From: Haladaptatus halobius
GTDB taxonomy: Archaea > Halobacteriota > Halobacteria > Halobacteriales > Haladaptataceae
Direction of reading: 5' to 3'
Assembly: GCF_020618475.1 (NCBI RefSeq)
Contig: NZ_CP085335.1
Coordinates: 1-64,000, forward strand
DNA: 64,000 bases
The translations under genes and the position numbers were made by a program. The notes under the pieces were generated by a model. That model had not been told where the DNA came from. It was given only the letters and a program-made list of their open reading frames with translations, and made no database searches. Position 1 is the first letter of the stretch. Each line of letters begins with the position of its first letter. Below, one piece after another: positions 8,953 through 19,775 of the stretch.

Positions 8953-9146
8953 CCGCCTTTTATCAGCCGCAGCACCTTCACGTGCTCCGCTTCGACCGGT
9001 TGGTCTTCCGGCACGGGTCGACCGTCGACCATCACCGACACCTCGTGCGGACTCAAGCCTACCTCCGACAGCAGGTCGGCGTAGGTCGCGCCCTCCACGT
9101 CGAACTCGTGGATGTCCTCGCCGACCACCTCGACGGTCACGTTCAT
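8949..9146 (-). CDS. samp2: SAMP2-type ubiquitin-like small archaeal modifier protein
   Basis: A 65-residue beta-grasp protein ending in KVLRLIKGG. The C-terminal diglycine is what the E1-like enzyme UbaA activates. In Haloferax volcanii, SAMP2 is both conjugated to lysines and used as a sulfur carrier for tRNA thiolation. Internal landmarks VMVDGRPVPEDQ and LSPHEVSV match my memory of the H. volcanii protein closely. The length is exactly that of the family. It is the first gene of a minus-strand pair with the overlapping GNAT gene. I am confident of the family; orthology to SAMP2 rather than SAMP1/3 is from the short length and central motif. Confidence 0.88.
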   Translation of the reverse strand: MNVTVEVVGEDIHEFDVEGATYADLLSEVGLSPHEVSVMVDGRPVPEDQPVEAEHVKVLRLIKGG

Positions 9147-9209
9147 GGCCTCTCTTACCGGTCTCGTGCCTTCAGCGTGTCGGGGTCGGTGTCGCGGAGG
9201 AGGTCGCGC

Positions 9210-10292
9210 TCAGGCGGGCGACTCCTCGTCGGTTCCCCGTCCAGCACGCTCCGCGTACGTCGGCGTTGTGCGCCGCCCGCGGTAGCGCGCCCGGAGCGCC
9301 ATCGCCAGCGCCCCGAGTCCGAGCAGGAGGACGATGAACTGGACGAGACCACCGAAGATCGGTATCTGACTGAGGAGCGTGACGACGAGCAGCCCCACCG
9401 CCAGCGCCAGCCAGCGATTCGTCTCGTCGACCAACGACAACAGCCAGATGCCGACCGCGAATGACCCGTACACCGCCGCGGTCCAGAGCAGGATGACGAA
9501 CAACAGCGCCCCCAACAGCGAGATGGGTATCCCGATGATGGTCACGGCGAAGACGACCAGCAGAATCGGCACGAGAACGAGCAGGAGGAGGCCGACGCCG
9601 GCGGAGAGCACGGGGTCGTCGCGCGTTCGTTCGGCGACGTGTCCGGAGAACGTCGGGAAGACCGCCAGCAGCACCGCGCCCAACAGGAGGTTCACGAGGA
9701 AGCCGTACAGCGCGCCGACCCAGTTGGGCACTCGCAACGCGGGTGCCGGCCCGACGTTGGCGAGCGTCTCGTCCTGCCGAACCGTCCCGCCGATGCTCGC
9801 CCCTGGCGCGCGCTCGAACGTTTCGGCGTCGTAGACGAGGTCGCCGCCGATGCGGGTCGTCTCAGCGACTCGCAGCGTCTCGCTCGTGACTTCGGCGTCT
9901 CCCCTTACGGTTCCCGCCAACAGGGTATATCCCGCGGCTCCTTCGAGCGACCCGCCGACCGTGCCGGTTCGGGCGACGACGAGATTACCGCCGCCCGCTT
10001 CGACGTCTCCCGTAACGTCGCCTCCTATCCGGACGTTTCCGGCGAACGCCGACACGTCTCCTCTGACGGTACCGGTCTGCGCGACGAGGACGTTCCCGGC
10101 GAACGCGCTCAGGTCGCCGTTCACCGTCCCGTGGACGACGACGGTTCCGGCGGTGGCCGTGAGGCTGCCGTCCACCGTCTCTCCCTCCTGAACGACGACC
10201 GTGCCGCCCGTTCGCGTCTGTTGTGCCGTCGCCGTCGCCGTCGCCCCGGCGAGGAGCAGGACGAGTACCAGAAAGACCGCGCGCGTTCGCAT
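9210..10292 (-). CDS. Bactofilin-like polymer-forming membrane protein
   Basis: A 360-residue protein in two halves. After a signal peptide (AVFLVLVLLLAGATATATAQ) comes a right-handed beta-helix region of repeated short turns such as GTVVVHGTVNGDLSAFAGN and GNVRIGGDVTGDVEAGGGN (about residues 30-170), the layout of bactofilins. The second half (about 190-335) has four hydrophobic helices, including VLLLLVLVPILLVVFAVTI-like stretches, and an acidic tail. It is probably an envelope-anchored scaffold with the helix domain outside the cell. The gene stands alone and is divergent from rfcS. The role is inferred from the fold only. Confidence 0.8.
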   Translation of the reverse strand: MRTRAVFLVLVLLLAGATATATAQQTRTGGTVVVQEGETVDGSLTATAGTVVVHGTVNGDLSAFAGNVLVAQTGTVRGDVSAFAGNVRIGGDVTGDVEAGGGNLVVARTGTVGGSLEGAAGYTLLAGTVRGDAEVTSETLRVAETTRIGGDLVYDAETFERAPGASIGGTVRQDETLANVGPAPALRVPNWVGALYGFLVNLLLGAVLLAVFPTFSGHVAERTRDDPVLSAGVGLLLLVLVPILLVVFAVTIIGIPISLLGALLFVILLWTAAVYGSFAVGIWLLSLVDETNRWLALAVGLLVVTLLSQIPIFGGLVQFIVLLLGLGALAMALRARYRGRRTTPTYAERAGRGTDEESPA

Positions 10293-10426
10293 GCCCCGAC
10301 GGTCGGCATCCGGGCGAATAGTAATTGAGTCGTTGTCCGCGAGAATCGTGGATTGTGCACGAGGAAGCGGCGGACTAATTGGGCGTGAAAAATCGGCAGA
10401 CCGACCGGGAGCGGCGTCTCGGGGCC

Positions 10427-10432
10427 TTTAAG
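10427..10432 (+). promoter_or_regulatory. TATA-like box of rfcS
   Basis: TTTAAG lies 25-30 bases before the rfcS ATG at 10457. That spacing implies transcription starting at or very near the start codon, so a leaderless or near-leaderless mRNA, which is common in haloarchaea. Confidence 0.55.
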
Positions 10433-10456
10433 AACGGCAGGTGCCTTTGCTGGGAC

Positions 10457-11437
10457 ATGAGCGAGGCCGAATCGGAAACCGTCCCCGGGCGCGGAACCAT
10501 CTGGGTCGAGAAGTACCGACCCCAGACCTTGGACGAGGTGGCGGGTCACGAGGACATCACGGCGCGACTGAAGAGCTACATCGAGAAGAATGACCTGCCG
10601 AACCTGCTCTTTTCCGGTCCGGCGGGCATCGGAAAGACGACCAGCGCGGTCGCCATCGCCAAGGAGCTGTACGGCGATAGCTGGCAGTCGCACTTCCTCG
10701 AACTGAACGCCTCCGACGAGCGCGGCATCGACGTGGTGCGCGATCAGATAAAGAACTTCGCCCGCCACGACCCCGGCGCGGTGGATTTCCAGATAATCTT
10801 CCTCGACGAGGCGGACTCCCTGACGAGCGACGCGCAGGCCGCCCTCCGCCGGACGATGGAACAGTTCTCCGACAAGACGCGCTTCATCATGTCGTGTAAC
10901 TACTCCTCGAAGATCATCGACCCCATCCAGTCGCGGTGCGCGGTGTTCCGGTTCGCCCCGATTCCCGACGAGGCCGTCGTGGAGCGAATCCGTTACATCG
11001 CCGACGAGGAAGGCATCGAGACGACCGAGGGCGGCGTCGACGCCCTCGTCTACGCCGCGGATGGCGACATGCGAAAGGCCATCAACGCCCTGCAAGCGGC
11101 CGCAGTCATGGGCGAGCAGGTGGATGAGGAGGGCGTCTTCGTAATCACCAGCACGGCCCGCCCGGAGGATATCAAGGAAATGGTGCAGGACGCGCTGATA
11201 GGGGACTTCACCCGCGCGCGCTCCAAACTGGACGAACTGCTTACCGAGCGCGGCATGGCGGGCGGCGACATCATCGACCAACTCCACCGCTCCGTCTGGG
11301 AGTTCGACCTGGACGACGAGGAGGCCGTGCGCATCCTCGAACGAGTCGGGGAAGCTGACTACCGCATCACGGAAGGCGCGAACGAGCGCGTGCAACTCGA
11401 AGCGATGCTAGCTTCGCTGGCGCTCGACCGAGAATAA
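10457..11437 (+). CDS. rfcS: Replication factor C small subunit
   Basis: A 326-residue clamp-loader AAA+ ATPase that, with the large subunit, opens the PCNA ring at primer ends. Walker A GPAGIGKT is at 54-61, Walker B is [10 protein letters not shown], and the arginine-finger SRC motif is in [11 protein letters not shown]. The length matches archaeal RfcS and no intein interrupts it, although rfcS is a frequent intein site in archaea. I chose ATG 10457 over in-frame starts 26 codons upstream because of the TATA spacing and because haloarchaeal RfcS typically begins with a short acidic lead before IWVEKYRP. Confidence 0.96.
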   Translation: MSEAESETVPGRGTIWVEKYRPQTLDEVAGHEDITARLKSYIEKNDLPNLLFSGPAGIGKTTSAVAIAKELYGDSWQSHFLELNASDERGIDVVRDQIKNFARHDPGAVDFQIIFLDEADSLTSDAQAALRRTMEQFSDKTRFIMSCNYSSKIIDPIQSRCAVFRFAPIPDEAVVERIRYIADEEGIETTEGGVDALVYAADGDMRKAINALQAAAVMGEQVDEEGVFVITSTARPEDIKEMVQDALIGDFTRARSKLDELLTERGMAGGDIIDQLHRSVWEFDLDDEEAVRILERVGEADYRITEGANERVQLEAMLASLALDRE

Positions 11438-11552
11438 CCGCCGAAAGAGACAGAGTCTCGGTCGGAATGACGATTTAAAACTCCTTTTATCTTGCGGTAT
11501 ACATGTCTTCTATCAAAACGGTTTGTAGGGTACTCGCCCTCTCGGAGGACGC

Positions 11553-12163
11553 ATGGCCGAACCCCTCTTCCCCGAGCGAATCAAGACCGACCGCCTCGTC
11601 CTTGGACGAATCTCCTCGAAGACCATCGATATCTTCGAACTGTACGTCCTCTGTTCGACCGAATCGTGGCAGACCGACGTGACCGAGCACATGCCGTGGT
11701 TTCGCTTTCGGACGCTCTCCGACGTGGCCGAGTTCGTCGAGCACACCGAATCGGAGTGGCGCGACCGCGAGACGGCCAGATACACCGTCCGCCCGAAACC
11801 CGGCGAGGACGGCACGGACGAACTCGCCGGACTCACCGCATTCGGCCCGGAGTGGGACTAACGACGGGCCGGGTCGGGCATCGTCCTCGCAAAGCGATTC
11901 TGGGGTCGGGCTACGGTACGGAGCGAGCGAACGCGATGGTCGAACTGACGTTCGAGCGATTCGATCTGGACGCCTACTACACCACGGTGGCGGACGGAAA
12001 CGAGCGTTCACGTCGGATGATAGAGTCGTACGTCGAGGCGTTCGGCGGCCGCCACGAGGGGCTACTCCGGCAGTACAAACCGCGACCGAACGGCGACGTG
12101 ACCGACCAGCATCGGTACTCCATCACGCGAGAGGAGTACGAATCTGCGACCGACTCGAAGTAA
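11553..12163 (+). pseudogene. GNAT acetyltransferase pseudogene (nonsense plus frameshift)
   Basis: The first part starts ATG 11553 (MAEPLFPERIKTDRLVLGRI) and stops at TAA 11859-11861. The same frame continues after the stop as RRAGSGIVLAKRFWGR, typical GNAT sequence. The coenzyme-A-loop segment GYGTERANAMVELTFERF then continues only in the next frame, as if one G were lost from the G-run at about 11907-11913. The tail runs to 12163 (RMIESYVEAFGGRHEGLLRQY). Restoring one codon and one base gives a full-length RimJ/RimL-type GNAT of about 203 residues. Two independent lesions argue against a sequencing slip. Confidence 0.8.
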
Positions 12164-12410
12164 CCTGTCGGGATGATGTCACGAGATGTCGTACGTACGG
12201 TCGGAACGGTCGGGGAACGCCGTCGCCTGTGAGTGTCGCCATCGCGCACCGATTACGGTCGAATGACGCTCTCCCGTAGCACGGTCGAGAACCGACGAAC
12301 AGTTCAGTCGCATTTTTCACACCTCGAGACAGTCACTGAAGCATGGTTCTAACCGTTCCCGACGCTGCTGCAATTCGCCGTATCGCCCTCCTCGGTTCGG
12401 AGGTACTCCG

Positions 12411-13154
12411 ATGACGCCCGCAATCGAAACCGACGGACTGACGAAACGATTCGACGACACCGCGGTCGTTTCGGATTTGAACCTCACGGTCCCCGCCGAG
12501 TCCGTTTACGGTTTCCTCGGCCCGAACGGTGCGGGTAAGACGACGACGATGCGAATGCTGACGACGCTGACCCGTCCGACGAGCGGCACCGCGCGAATCG
12601 CCGGGCAGTCCATCGACGACCGGGACGCCGTCGTCTCGCGCATCGGCTTCCTGCCGGAAGAACCGCCGTTGTACGACGAACTCACCGGCCGCGAGCAATT
12701 GCAGTACGTCGCTGGACTGCGCGACTTGGACGCCGACGACCGCATCGACGCCCTACTCGACCGCCTCGACCTCGCCGACGACGCCGACGAGCGCGTGAGC
12801 ACCTACTCGAAAGGGATGAAACAGAAGGTGGCGACGATTCAGGCCATCCTCCACGAACCGGAAGTCGTCTTTCTGGACGAACCCACTTCAGGACTCGATC
12901 CCCGCGCCGCCCGCACCGTGCGTGACCTCATCTCGGAACTCACCGACGACGGCATGACCGTCTTTCTCTCGACACACATCCTCCCCGTGGTCGAAGAACT
13001 CGCGGACACGGTCGGCGTGCTGTCCGACGGGTCGCTTGTCGCGGAGGACTCGCCCACCCGACTCACCCACCGCGCGGAGAAAGAGCAGACGCTCGAAGAG
13101 GTGTTCCTCGACGTGACGAGCAGCGACGAGACGGCGCGGCCGGTGGAGCAATGA
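12411..13154 (+). CDS. ABC transporter ATP-binding protein
   Basis: A 247-residue ABC ATPase of the exporter (CcmA/NatA-like) class. Walker A is GPNGAGKTT (about 39-47), the signature motif is YSKGMKQK (typical of this class in place of LSGGQ), and Walker B is VVFLDEPTSGLDP, followed by the H-loop STHI. It overlaps the permease gene by four bases (ATGA), so the two form one transporter. The substrate is unknown. The class often exports ions, drugs or lipids, or supports membrane maturation. Confidence 0.93.
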   Translation: MTPAIETDGLTKRFDDTAVVSDLNLTVPAESVYGFLGPNGAGKTTTMRMLTTLTRPTSGTARIAGQSIDDRDAVVSRIGFLPEEPPLYDELTGREQLQYVAGLRDLDADDRIDALLDRLDLADDADERVSTYSKGMKQKVATIQAILHEPEVVFLDEPTSGLDPRAARTVRDLISELTDDGMTVFLSTHILPVVEELADTVGVLSDGSLVAEDSPTRLTHRAEKEQTLEEVFLDVTSSDETARPVEQ

Positions 13155-14827
13155 ACTGGCCAACGCCCCGGAAGAGCGTTCGAATCGCCCGCGTGGAGTT
13201 CGTTCGAAGCTTCCGCGCCGTCACGAAGAACCCGGTTCAATTGCTGGGGATGGGCGTCTTCGTCCTGCTGTTCGTCGGCGGCGCGACTGTCGGCGGGAGC
13301 TACGCGATCTACCGTTTCGGTGACAAGATTGCCGAACTACCGTTCCTACTCGATGCGGCCCGCGGCGCGACGGCGGTCGCGTGGATCGCCGTCGCCGTGA
13401 TGGTCGCCGCACGGGCTGTCGGGAAGACCGCCCGCATCGACCACGAACACGGGATTTTGACGACGGTTCCCGCCCGCGATGTGGTTGGCGGCCTGCTACT
13501 CGCGGAGTTCGCCCGCGTGTTGTCGGTCGTCGCGGTTCCGCTGCTCGTCCTAAGCGCGATGTGGGCGGTCGTTCTCGGCTCGCCCGTCCCCTTCGTCGCT
13601 ATCGTCTCCACGGTCACCGCGCTACTCGTCATCGCGCTGCTCGTCGGCCACCTGTTCGGCGTCCTGTTCAAGATCGCGTTCGCGCGCTCGAAACTGCTCG
13701 CACGCTACAAGACGCTCGTCTTCGCCGCCATCTTCGTCGCGTACTTCGCTGCTATCATGACGAACGCGCTCGGTTCGGTGATGGTCGCGCTAGGACGCCA
13801 CCTGCAGGACGCTCCGACGGCGTGGTTCGGCGACGTGCTCGTCGTCGGCTTTCCGGCCGCCAACTCCTCGCCTTTGCGGATGCTCGGCGCGCTCGCTCTC
13901 TTCTTGGTCGCCGTCCCCGTCCTGCTCTCGCTCGACGTGCGGGCGGCGACTCGACTCTGGTACGGCGACGCGGTGAAGCCCGGAAGCGGAAAGCGACCGA
14001 AGGGGGGGACGTCGAAGGAACGCTCAGACGCGGGGTTCCTCTCGGAGGACGGGCCCATCGCGGGCGTCGTCTCACGACCGACCCGCGCTGTGACGGCGAA
14101 CGTCTGGCGGCGGACGAAGCGCGCCCCGATTCGGCTCATCTACGCCGTCTACCCCGTGTTCTTCTTCACCGGCTTCCTCCAGCAGGTCGTCTCGTCGGGC
14201 GAGATTCCGTCGGAGTTTCCCGTCATCGTCGCGCTCTACGGTGCCTGGGTCGTCGGCGCGACGGTGCTCAACCCGCTCGGCGACGAGGGTTCGATGCTTC
14301 CGGTGACGCTCACCTCGACGCTCCGCGGCGAGCAATTCGTTCGGGGGCACGTCCTCGCGGCCACGCTCGTCACTCTCCCCGTGGTGGTCGGTGCGACCGC
14401 CCTCACGGGCGCGCTGAGTCCCCTCGCTCCGGACGTTTGGCTGTCGCTCACCGCCGCGAGCGCCCTGCTCGGGGTGGCCGGTGCGGTCGTCGCCGTCGGC
14501 GTCGGCACCGTATTTCCCCGGTTCGGCGAGGTGCGAGTCACGCGAAGTCGACACGTCGTCGTCCCGAGTAAGACCGCGTTTGCTGTCTACTCGGTCGCGC
14601 TGCTCGCCGGATTCGTCGGCGCGGCCGTCGCGGCGGTGCCGGAGGGCGCGTCGCTGGTCTCGAACGCGATAGCGGTCTGGTCGGCCTTGCTCTGGCGACA
14701 GGTCGAAATTCCGGCCGTGGCGCTCCGCGTCGTCGGCGGTGCGGTGGCGGTTCTGCTCGGTGCGGTCGCGCCGCCAGTCGCGTACCGGTACGCCGCTCGT
14801 CGGTTCGACTCGTACGTCCTCGGCTGA
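13151..14827 (+). CDS. ABC transporter permease (exporter type)
   Basis: A 558-residue membrane protein with roughly 12 hydrophobic segments in two blocks (about residues 30-260 and 330-550), separated by a charged cytoplasmic loop ([20 protein letters not shown]). No soluble substrate-binding domain is visible. The four-base overlap with the ATPase gene makes it the partner permease. It resembles the large haloarchaeal permeases found with CcmA-type ATPases. No catalytic motif is expected. Substrate unknown. Confidence 0.88.
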   Translation: MNWPTPRKSVRIARVEFVRSFRAVTKNPVQLLGMGVFVLLFVGGATVGGSYAIYRFGDKIAELPFLLDAARGATAVAWIAVAVMVAARAVGKTARIDHEHGILTTVPARDVVGGLLLAEFARVLSVVAVPLLVLSAMWAVVLGSPVPFVAIVSTVTALLVIALLVGHLFGVLFKIAFARSKLLARYKTLVFAAIFVAYFAAIMTNALGSVMVALGRHLQDAPTAWFGDVLVVGFPAANSSPLRMLGALALFLVAVPVLLSLDVRAATRLWYGDAVKPGSGKRPKGGTSKERSDAGFLSEDGPIAGVVSRPTRAVTANVWRRTKRAPIRLIYAVYPVFFFTGFLQQVVSSGEIPSEFPVIVALYGAWVVGATVLNPLGDEGSMLPVTLTSTLRGEQFVRGHVLAATLVTLPVVVGATALTGALSPLAPDVWLSLTAASALLGVAGAVVAVGVGTVFPRFGEVRVTRSRHVVVPSKTAFAVYSVALLAGFVGAAVAAVPEGASLVSNAIAVWSALLWRQVEIPAVALRVVGGAVAVLLGAVAPPVAYRYAARRFDSYVLG

Positions 14828-14877
14828 GCGGCCTTGCGGAACTGTTTTACGCACCGATGGGCGTAGAACTACCAAGA

Positions 14878-17649
14878 ATGAGCGAACTCGAGGAGGAGTA
14901 CCGCCTCGATTATTTCGAGGAAAACGATTTCGTGCGAAAGGAATGCTCCGAGTGCGGAGCCCACTTCTGGACGCGCGACCACGACCGAACGACGTGCGGG
15001 GAACCCCCGTGCGAGGAGTACGGGTTTATCGACAACCCGAGCCTCGACGAAGAGTACTCGCTCTCGGAGATGCGAGAGGCGTTCCTCTCGTTCTTCGAGG
15101 AACACGGCCACGAGCGAATCGACCCCTATCCCGTGGCGGCGAATCGCTGGCGCGACGACGTGCTGTTGACCCAAGCGTCGATCTACGACTTCCAGCCGCT
15201 GATTACGTCGGGTCAGACCCCGCCTCCGGCGAACCCGCTGACCATCAGCCAGCCCTGCATCCGGATGCAGGATATCGACAACGTGGGGAAGACGGGTCGA
15301 CACACGATGGCGTTCGAGATGATGGCCCACCACGCCTTCAACGTCCGCGAGGACGCCGAGGAGGAGTACGCCTACGAGGGCGAGGTGTACTGGAAAGACC
15401 AGACCGTCGCGTACTGCGACGAGTTCTTCGAGTCGATGGGCGCGGATCCCGAGGAGATAATCTACATCGAAGACCCGTGGGTCGGCGGCGGCAACGCGGG
15501 CCCCGCGATCGAAGTCATATATCGGGGCGTCGAACTCGCCACGCTCGTCTTCATGTCGATGGAGCAAGACCCCGAGGGCGAGTACGAGATGAAAGACGGG
15601 AACCGGTACTCGAAGATGGATACGTACGTCGTGGACACCGGGTACGGACTCGAACGCTGGACGTGGGTGTCCCAAGGGACACCGACCGTCTACGAAGCGG
15701 TCTATCCGGACATGATCGATTTCCTCAAGGAGAACGCCGGAATCGAACACTCCGAGGAGGAAGACGAACTCGTACACCGCGCAGCGAAGCTCGCGGGACA
15801 CTTGGATATCGACGAGGCCGAGGATATGGAGGCCGCTCGCGACAATATCGCCGACAAGCTCGACGTCTCCGCGACGCGCCTTGAAGAGCTGATGGTACCG
15901 CTGGAGACCATCTACGCCATCGCCGACCACAGCAGAACGATGGCCTACATGTTCGGCGATGGTATCGTCCCGAGCAACGTCTCCACCGGCTACCTCGCCC
16001 GGATGGTGCTCCGACGCACCAAGCGCCTCTGCGACACCGTCGGCGTCGATGCACCGCTGGACGAACTCGTGGACATGCAGGCCGAGCGTCTCGGCTACGA
16101 GAACCGCGACACCATCCGCGACATCGTTCGAACCGAGGTCGAGAAGTACCGCGAGACGCTGGAGCAGGGCGGTCGCCGGGTGCGCCGCATCGCCCGCGAC
16201 CACGCCGAGCAGGGCAAACCGATTCCGACCGATACGCTGGTCGAACTGTACGATTCCCACGGTCTCCAGCCCGACATGGTCGAGGAGATCGCCGACGAGT
16301 TCGGCGTCTCGGTGAACGTTCCGGACGACTTCTACAGCCTCGTCGCGGAACGCCACGACAGCGGGCAGGCCTTCGAGGAAGAGGAGGCCGAAGACGACCG
16401 CCTCGGAGACCTCCCGAAGACCGAGCGACTCTACTACGAAGACCAGCACCGAACCGACTTCGAGGCCGTCGTCCTCGACGTGTTCGATCGCGAGGGTGGC
16501 TACGACGTGGTACTCGACCAGACGATGTTCTACCCGGAAGGTGGCGGACAACCGGGCGACCACGGAACGCTCTCGACCGACGAGCGGACGGTGCATGTCA
16601 CCGACACCCAGATTCAGAACGGCGCCATCCTCCACCGCACCAACGAATCGGTGGACAAAGGCGGCATCGTCCGCGGGAAGATAGACGCCCAGCGCCGCCG
16701 CAGGTTGATGCGCCACCACACGGCGACGCACATCGTCGTCCACGCGGCCCGCCAGATTCTCGGCGACCACATCCGACAGGCCGGCGCGCAGAAGGGCACC
16801 GACAGTTCGCGCATCGACGTTCGTCACTACGAGCGCATCGACCGCGAGACGGCCAAGCGGATCGAGCTGCTGGCGAACGAGATCGTGATGGAGAACACGA
16901 CGGTACAACAGGAGTGGCCCAACCGCCACGAGGCCGAAGAGGAGTTCGGCTTTGACCTCTACCAGGGAGGGATTCCCGCTGGGACGAACATCCGCCTCAT
17001 CCACGTCGCGGAAGACGTGCAGGCCTGCGGCGGCACGCACGTTCGCCGAACCGGCGACGTCGGCTGCATCAAACTCCTGAACACCGAGCGCGTGCAGGAC
17101 GGCGTCGAACGACTCACGTTCGCCGCGGGCAACGCCGCCATCGAAGCCACCCAACAGACCGACGACTCCCTCCGGGCCGCCGCGGACATCCTCGATGTCG
17201 CCCCCTCGGAGGTGCCGGACACCGCCGAGCGCTTCTTCGAGGAATGGAAAGAGCGCGGCAAGCAGATCGAGGCCCTGAATGAACAGCTCGCCGAAGCCCG
17301 CGCCAGCGGCGGAGGCGGCGGCGAGGAGATAGAAATCGGCGATACGACAGCGGTTATCCAGCGAATCGACGCCGACATGGACGAACTCCGCGCGACCGCG
17401 AACGCCCTCGGGGACGAGGGGAAGATCGCAGTTCTCGGCAGTGGCGCTGAGGGCGCGCAGTTCGTCGTCGCAGTCCCTGACGGCGTCTCGCTGAACGCCG
17501 GCGAAGTCGTCGGCGAACTCGCCTCCCGCGTCGGCGGCGGCGGTGGCGGTCCGCCGGACTTCGCGCAGGGCGGCGGCCCCGACGCCGATAAATTGGACGA
17601 GGCGCTCGAAGACGCGCCGGACGTGCTGAAGCAAATTCAGAACGCCTGA
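14878..17649 (+). CDS. alaS: Alanyl-tRNA synthetase
   Basis: A 923-residue class II synthetase that charges tRNA-Ala. The N-terminus has the archaeal cysteine-rich segment (CSECGAHF ... TTCGEPPC, residues 23-45). The catalytic core includes [20 protein letters not shown]. The editing domain shows [12 protein letters not shown] (about 552-563), zinc ligands HHTATH (about 613-618) and CGGTH (about 717-721). The C-terminal oligomerisation domain ends with a Gly-rich stretch ([17 protein letters not shown]) typical of the DHHA1 region. The ATG at 14878 is preferred to one seven codons upstream because its lead, [13 protein letters not shown], fits archaeal AlaRS. Confidence 0.97.
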   Translation: MSELEEEYRLDYFEENDFVRKECSECGAHFWTRDHDRTTCGEPPCEEYGFIDNPSLDEEYSLSEMREAFLSFFEEHGHERIDPYPVAANRWRDDVLLTQASIYDFQPLITSGQTPPPANPLTISQPCIRMQDIDNVGKTGRHTMAFEMMAHHAFNVREDAEEEYAYEGEVYWKDQTVAYCDEFFESMGADPEEIIYIEDPWVGGGNAGPAIEVIYRGVELATLVFMSMEQDPEGEYEMKDGNRYSKMDTYVVDTGYGLERWTWVSQGTPTVYEAVYPDMIDFLKENAGIEHSEEEDELVHRAAKLAGHLDIDEAEDMEAARDNIADKLDVSATRLEELMVPLETIYAIADHSRTMAYMFGDGIVPSNVSTGYLARMVLRRTKRLCDTVGVDAPLDELVDMQAERLGYENRDTIRDIVRTEVEKYRETLEQGGRRVRRIARDHAEQGKPIPTDTLVELYDSHGLQPDMVEEIADEFGVSVNVPDDFYSLVAERHDSGQAFEEEEAEDDRLGDLPKTERLYYEDQHRTDFEAVVLDVFDREGGYDVVLDQTMFYPEGGGQPGDHGTLSTDERTVHVTDTQIQNGAILHRTNESVDKGGIVRGKIDAQRRRRLMRHHTATHIVVHAARQILGDHIRQAGAQKGTDSSRIDVRHYERIDRETAKRIELLANEIVMENTTVQQEWPNRHEAEEEFGFDLYQGGIPAGTNIRLIHVAEDVQACGGTHVRRTGDVGCIKLLNTERVQDGVERLTFAAGNAAIEATQQTDDSLRAAADILDVAPSEVPDTAERFFEEWKERGKQIEALNEQLAEARASGGGGGEEIEIGDTTAVIQRIDADMDELRATANALGDEGKIAVLGSGAEGAQFVVAVPDGVSLNAGEVVGELASRVGGGGGGPPDFAQGGGPDADKLDEALEDAPDVLKQIQNA

Positions 17650-18304
17650 TTCCGTTACTCGTCCCTTCTTCGTTCTCCCGCTATTTGAGTACCTACTGCT
17701 TCGGGTCTCGGAGCGGTTATCGCCGATTTCGGAACGTGATCAGTGCTCTCCGGACTCGAATCGGAGTTTGCGAGCAACGAGCAGTCCAAGGGCGACACCG
17801 AAACCGAAGACGGCGAATCGAGGCGGGCCTTGCTGCCCGGGACGGCCGTGATTCGCGTTCGGTTCCGTTCGATCGCAGTCCGTACCACGGAATCTGGATT
17901 CAATCGGGCATGACTTTGATGTCATCGACTACACAGAAGGGCCATCATTCCCTCAAAATTCGCTCGAACATGTTCTGCTCGCCGCGATGGGCGTCACTCA
18001 CCTCTATCGTTCCATTCCTCTATCGTTCCATTCTCTGCGACCTGATTGAACCGCCCATCGTGAGTGGCAATGCTGGCGGAGAAGTCGAATTCCAGCCCGC
18101 TTTCCGACGAACCGTAGACGGTCGCCAATGAGGTGGCCCATTTCGGCTCTATTCGCCACTAATCGATCCGAGTCTGAACAGTAGAGGCCAAATTACGCCG
18201 TCCCCCGAGACTCGAGTAACCGCTCTAACCCCGATTTAATATAGCGATATCAGATTCATCGCGGGCCGTAATACGTAACTCGTCGCCCGGTTTTCGTTCA
18301 CGCG
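17650..18304. other. 655-base intergenic region
   Basis: No convincing gene. The best candidate is a minus-strand frame at 17740-17925 (61 codons) whose second half, RFAVFGFGVALGLLVARKL, could be one membrane helix, but its first half is not protein-like and there is no clear start. Pyrimidine-rich stretches at 17990-18030 include a near-direct repeat of CTCTATCGTTCCATTC. Confidence 0.3.
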
Positions 18305-19315
18305 ATGCCCGACTGTGAGTACCCGCCGCCGGTCACCGCGGGCGATACGGTCGCCGTCGTCGCCCCCTCGCACGCCCCGCCGGACGGTTTCGAACAGGGA
18401 CTGCGCCGCCTCCGATCGTTCGGCGTCCGACCGAAGGTGTTCGAGACGGCGACGCGGAGCACCGACTGGCTCCGCGACAACCCGGCAGCGCGGGCGGCGG
18501 ACGTGATGGACGCGTTTCGGGACGAGGAGGTGGACGCCATCGTCGCCGCGATGGGTGGTAACCGCGAACTCCAGATTCTCGACCAGTTGGACGAAGCGGT
18601 CGTCCGCCGGAACCCGAAGCGGTTCTTCGGGTCGAGCGATAACACCCACCTCCACCTGTTTTTGAATCGCGCCGGACTCGTCTCGTTCTACGGCGGACAG
18701 CTCTTTCCCGATCTCACGGCCGACCCCGCGATACACCCGTACACGCGCGCCAACGTCTCGCGCGCTCTCTCGGCGACCCCGTTCGGCGCCGCTCGTCCGG
18801 CGTCTCACTGGACGGACGAATACTACGATTTCGACGAACCAACGATGCGAACGTGGTTTCCGGCCGACGACTGGCACTGGCACGGTGCTGACGAACGAGT
18901 CGTCGCCCCAGTCGCCGGTGGCTGTCTCTCGATGCTCCGGACGCAGTTACTGGCGGGGCCGTCCCGTTTCGGCGTCGATGCACTTTCGGACTCCGTGCTG
19001 GCGGTCGAAACCTCCGGAGAAACGCCTGGAGCGAGCGAGGTCGAACGCTTCTTCATGGCGCTCGGAGAGCGCGGCGTCCTCGCCGACCTCGAAGGCGTCC
19101 TCGTCGGAAAACCCGAGACGCCCGGCGGAACACGCACCGATCGGGAGCAGTACCGCCGCGAACAGCGAGACGCGATAGTGGGTACCGTCGACGAGTACGC
19201 CGACGTACCGTGCGTCTTCGACCTCGATTTCGGCCACCCGGCCCCCGTGTTACCGCTCCCTATCGGTGCCGAGGTCGAGATCGACGGCTCGAACCGAACG
19301 ATTCGATTCCGCTGA
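18305..19315 (+). CDS. S66 family peptidase (LD-carboxypeptidase/MccF-like)
   Basis: A 336-residue serine peptidase of family S66. The nucleophile elbow is FFGSSDNTHLH (Ser about 112), where the family has GxSD. The catalytic Glu is in LAVETSGETPG (about 235) and the His in DLDFGHPAPVLPLP (about 309). Archaea lack murein, so a role like MccF (cleaving peptide-nucleotide or other acyl-aminoacyl adducts) is more likely than wall recycling. The N-terminus GDTVAVVAPSHAPPDGF is typical of S66. Stand-alone gene. Confidence 0.9.
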   Translation: MPDCEYPPPVTAGDTVAVVAPSHAPPDGFEQGLRRLRSFGVRPKVFETATRSTDWLRDNPAARAADVMDAFRDEEVDAIVAAMGGNRELQILDQLDEAVVRRNPKRFFGSSDNTHLHLFLNRAGLVSFYGGQLFPDLTADPAIHPYTRANVSRALSATPFGAARPASHWTDEYYDFDEPTMRTWFPADDWHWHGADERVVAPVAGGCLSMLRTQLLAGPSRFGVDALSDSVLAVETSGETPGASEVERFFMALGERGVLADLEGVLVGKPETPGGTRTDREQYRREQRDAIVGTVDEYADVPCVFDLDFGHPAPVLPLPIGAEVEIDGSNRTIRFR

Positions 19316-19775
19316 GCGACGGTCGCACGTATAAACGTGGGCTTCGATGAATCCTATACCGCGATACGAAATCTCTCATTTCTACGCCAGTGAATCGGTG
19401 GGTCGCCACACATCGTAGCAGACGAGCTGTGAACGCGAGCAAAAAATGGAATGCGGTACTCCTTCGGGATGCCTTTGGGATGAACCCGTCTGTTCTCGAC
19501 TTCTACTCGCTCTCCATTTCCGACGGTAGTCGACTCGCACCAGCCGATAGGTGCGAACTTCGGACAATATCTCGGGAGTATCGACCGGACGGCTAGTTCT
19601 AGGACGCGCAATATCTTGCGCAGACCCTACTGAGTGCGGTCGTTTAATCGGAAACTCTCCGTAACGGTGCTTTCACGCGAATTAGCATCCGGGGGTCGTA
19701 TTTCAACGAGTCAGCCCTCCGCAATTATAACACTATACACACATGTTTATGCCGTGTACTGGCATATCACGGGTG
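19316..19775. other. 460-base intergenic region
   Basis: AT-richer than the flanking genes. Short open frames on both strands lack codon bias and start signals. The last 80 bases, including ATTATAACACTATACACACATG (about 19725-19745), hold a TATA-like promoter for the esterase gene. Confidence 0.35.

Noticed and set aside
14869..17634. A very long open frame antisense to alaS, and similar ones antisense to the helicase, uvrB and rfcS genes
   Set aside because: GC-rich haloarchaeal genes with G/C at third positions leave long open frames on the other strand. The sense frames carry all the conserved motifs and the antisense ones carry none.
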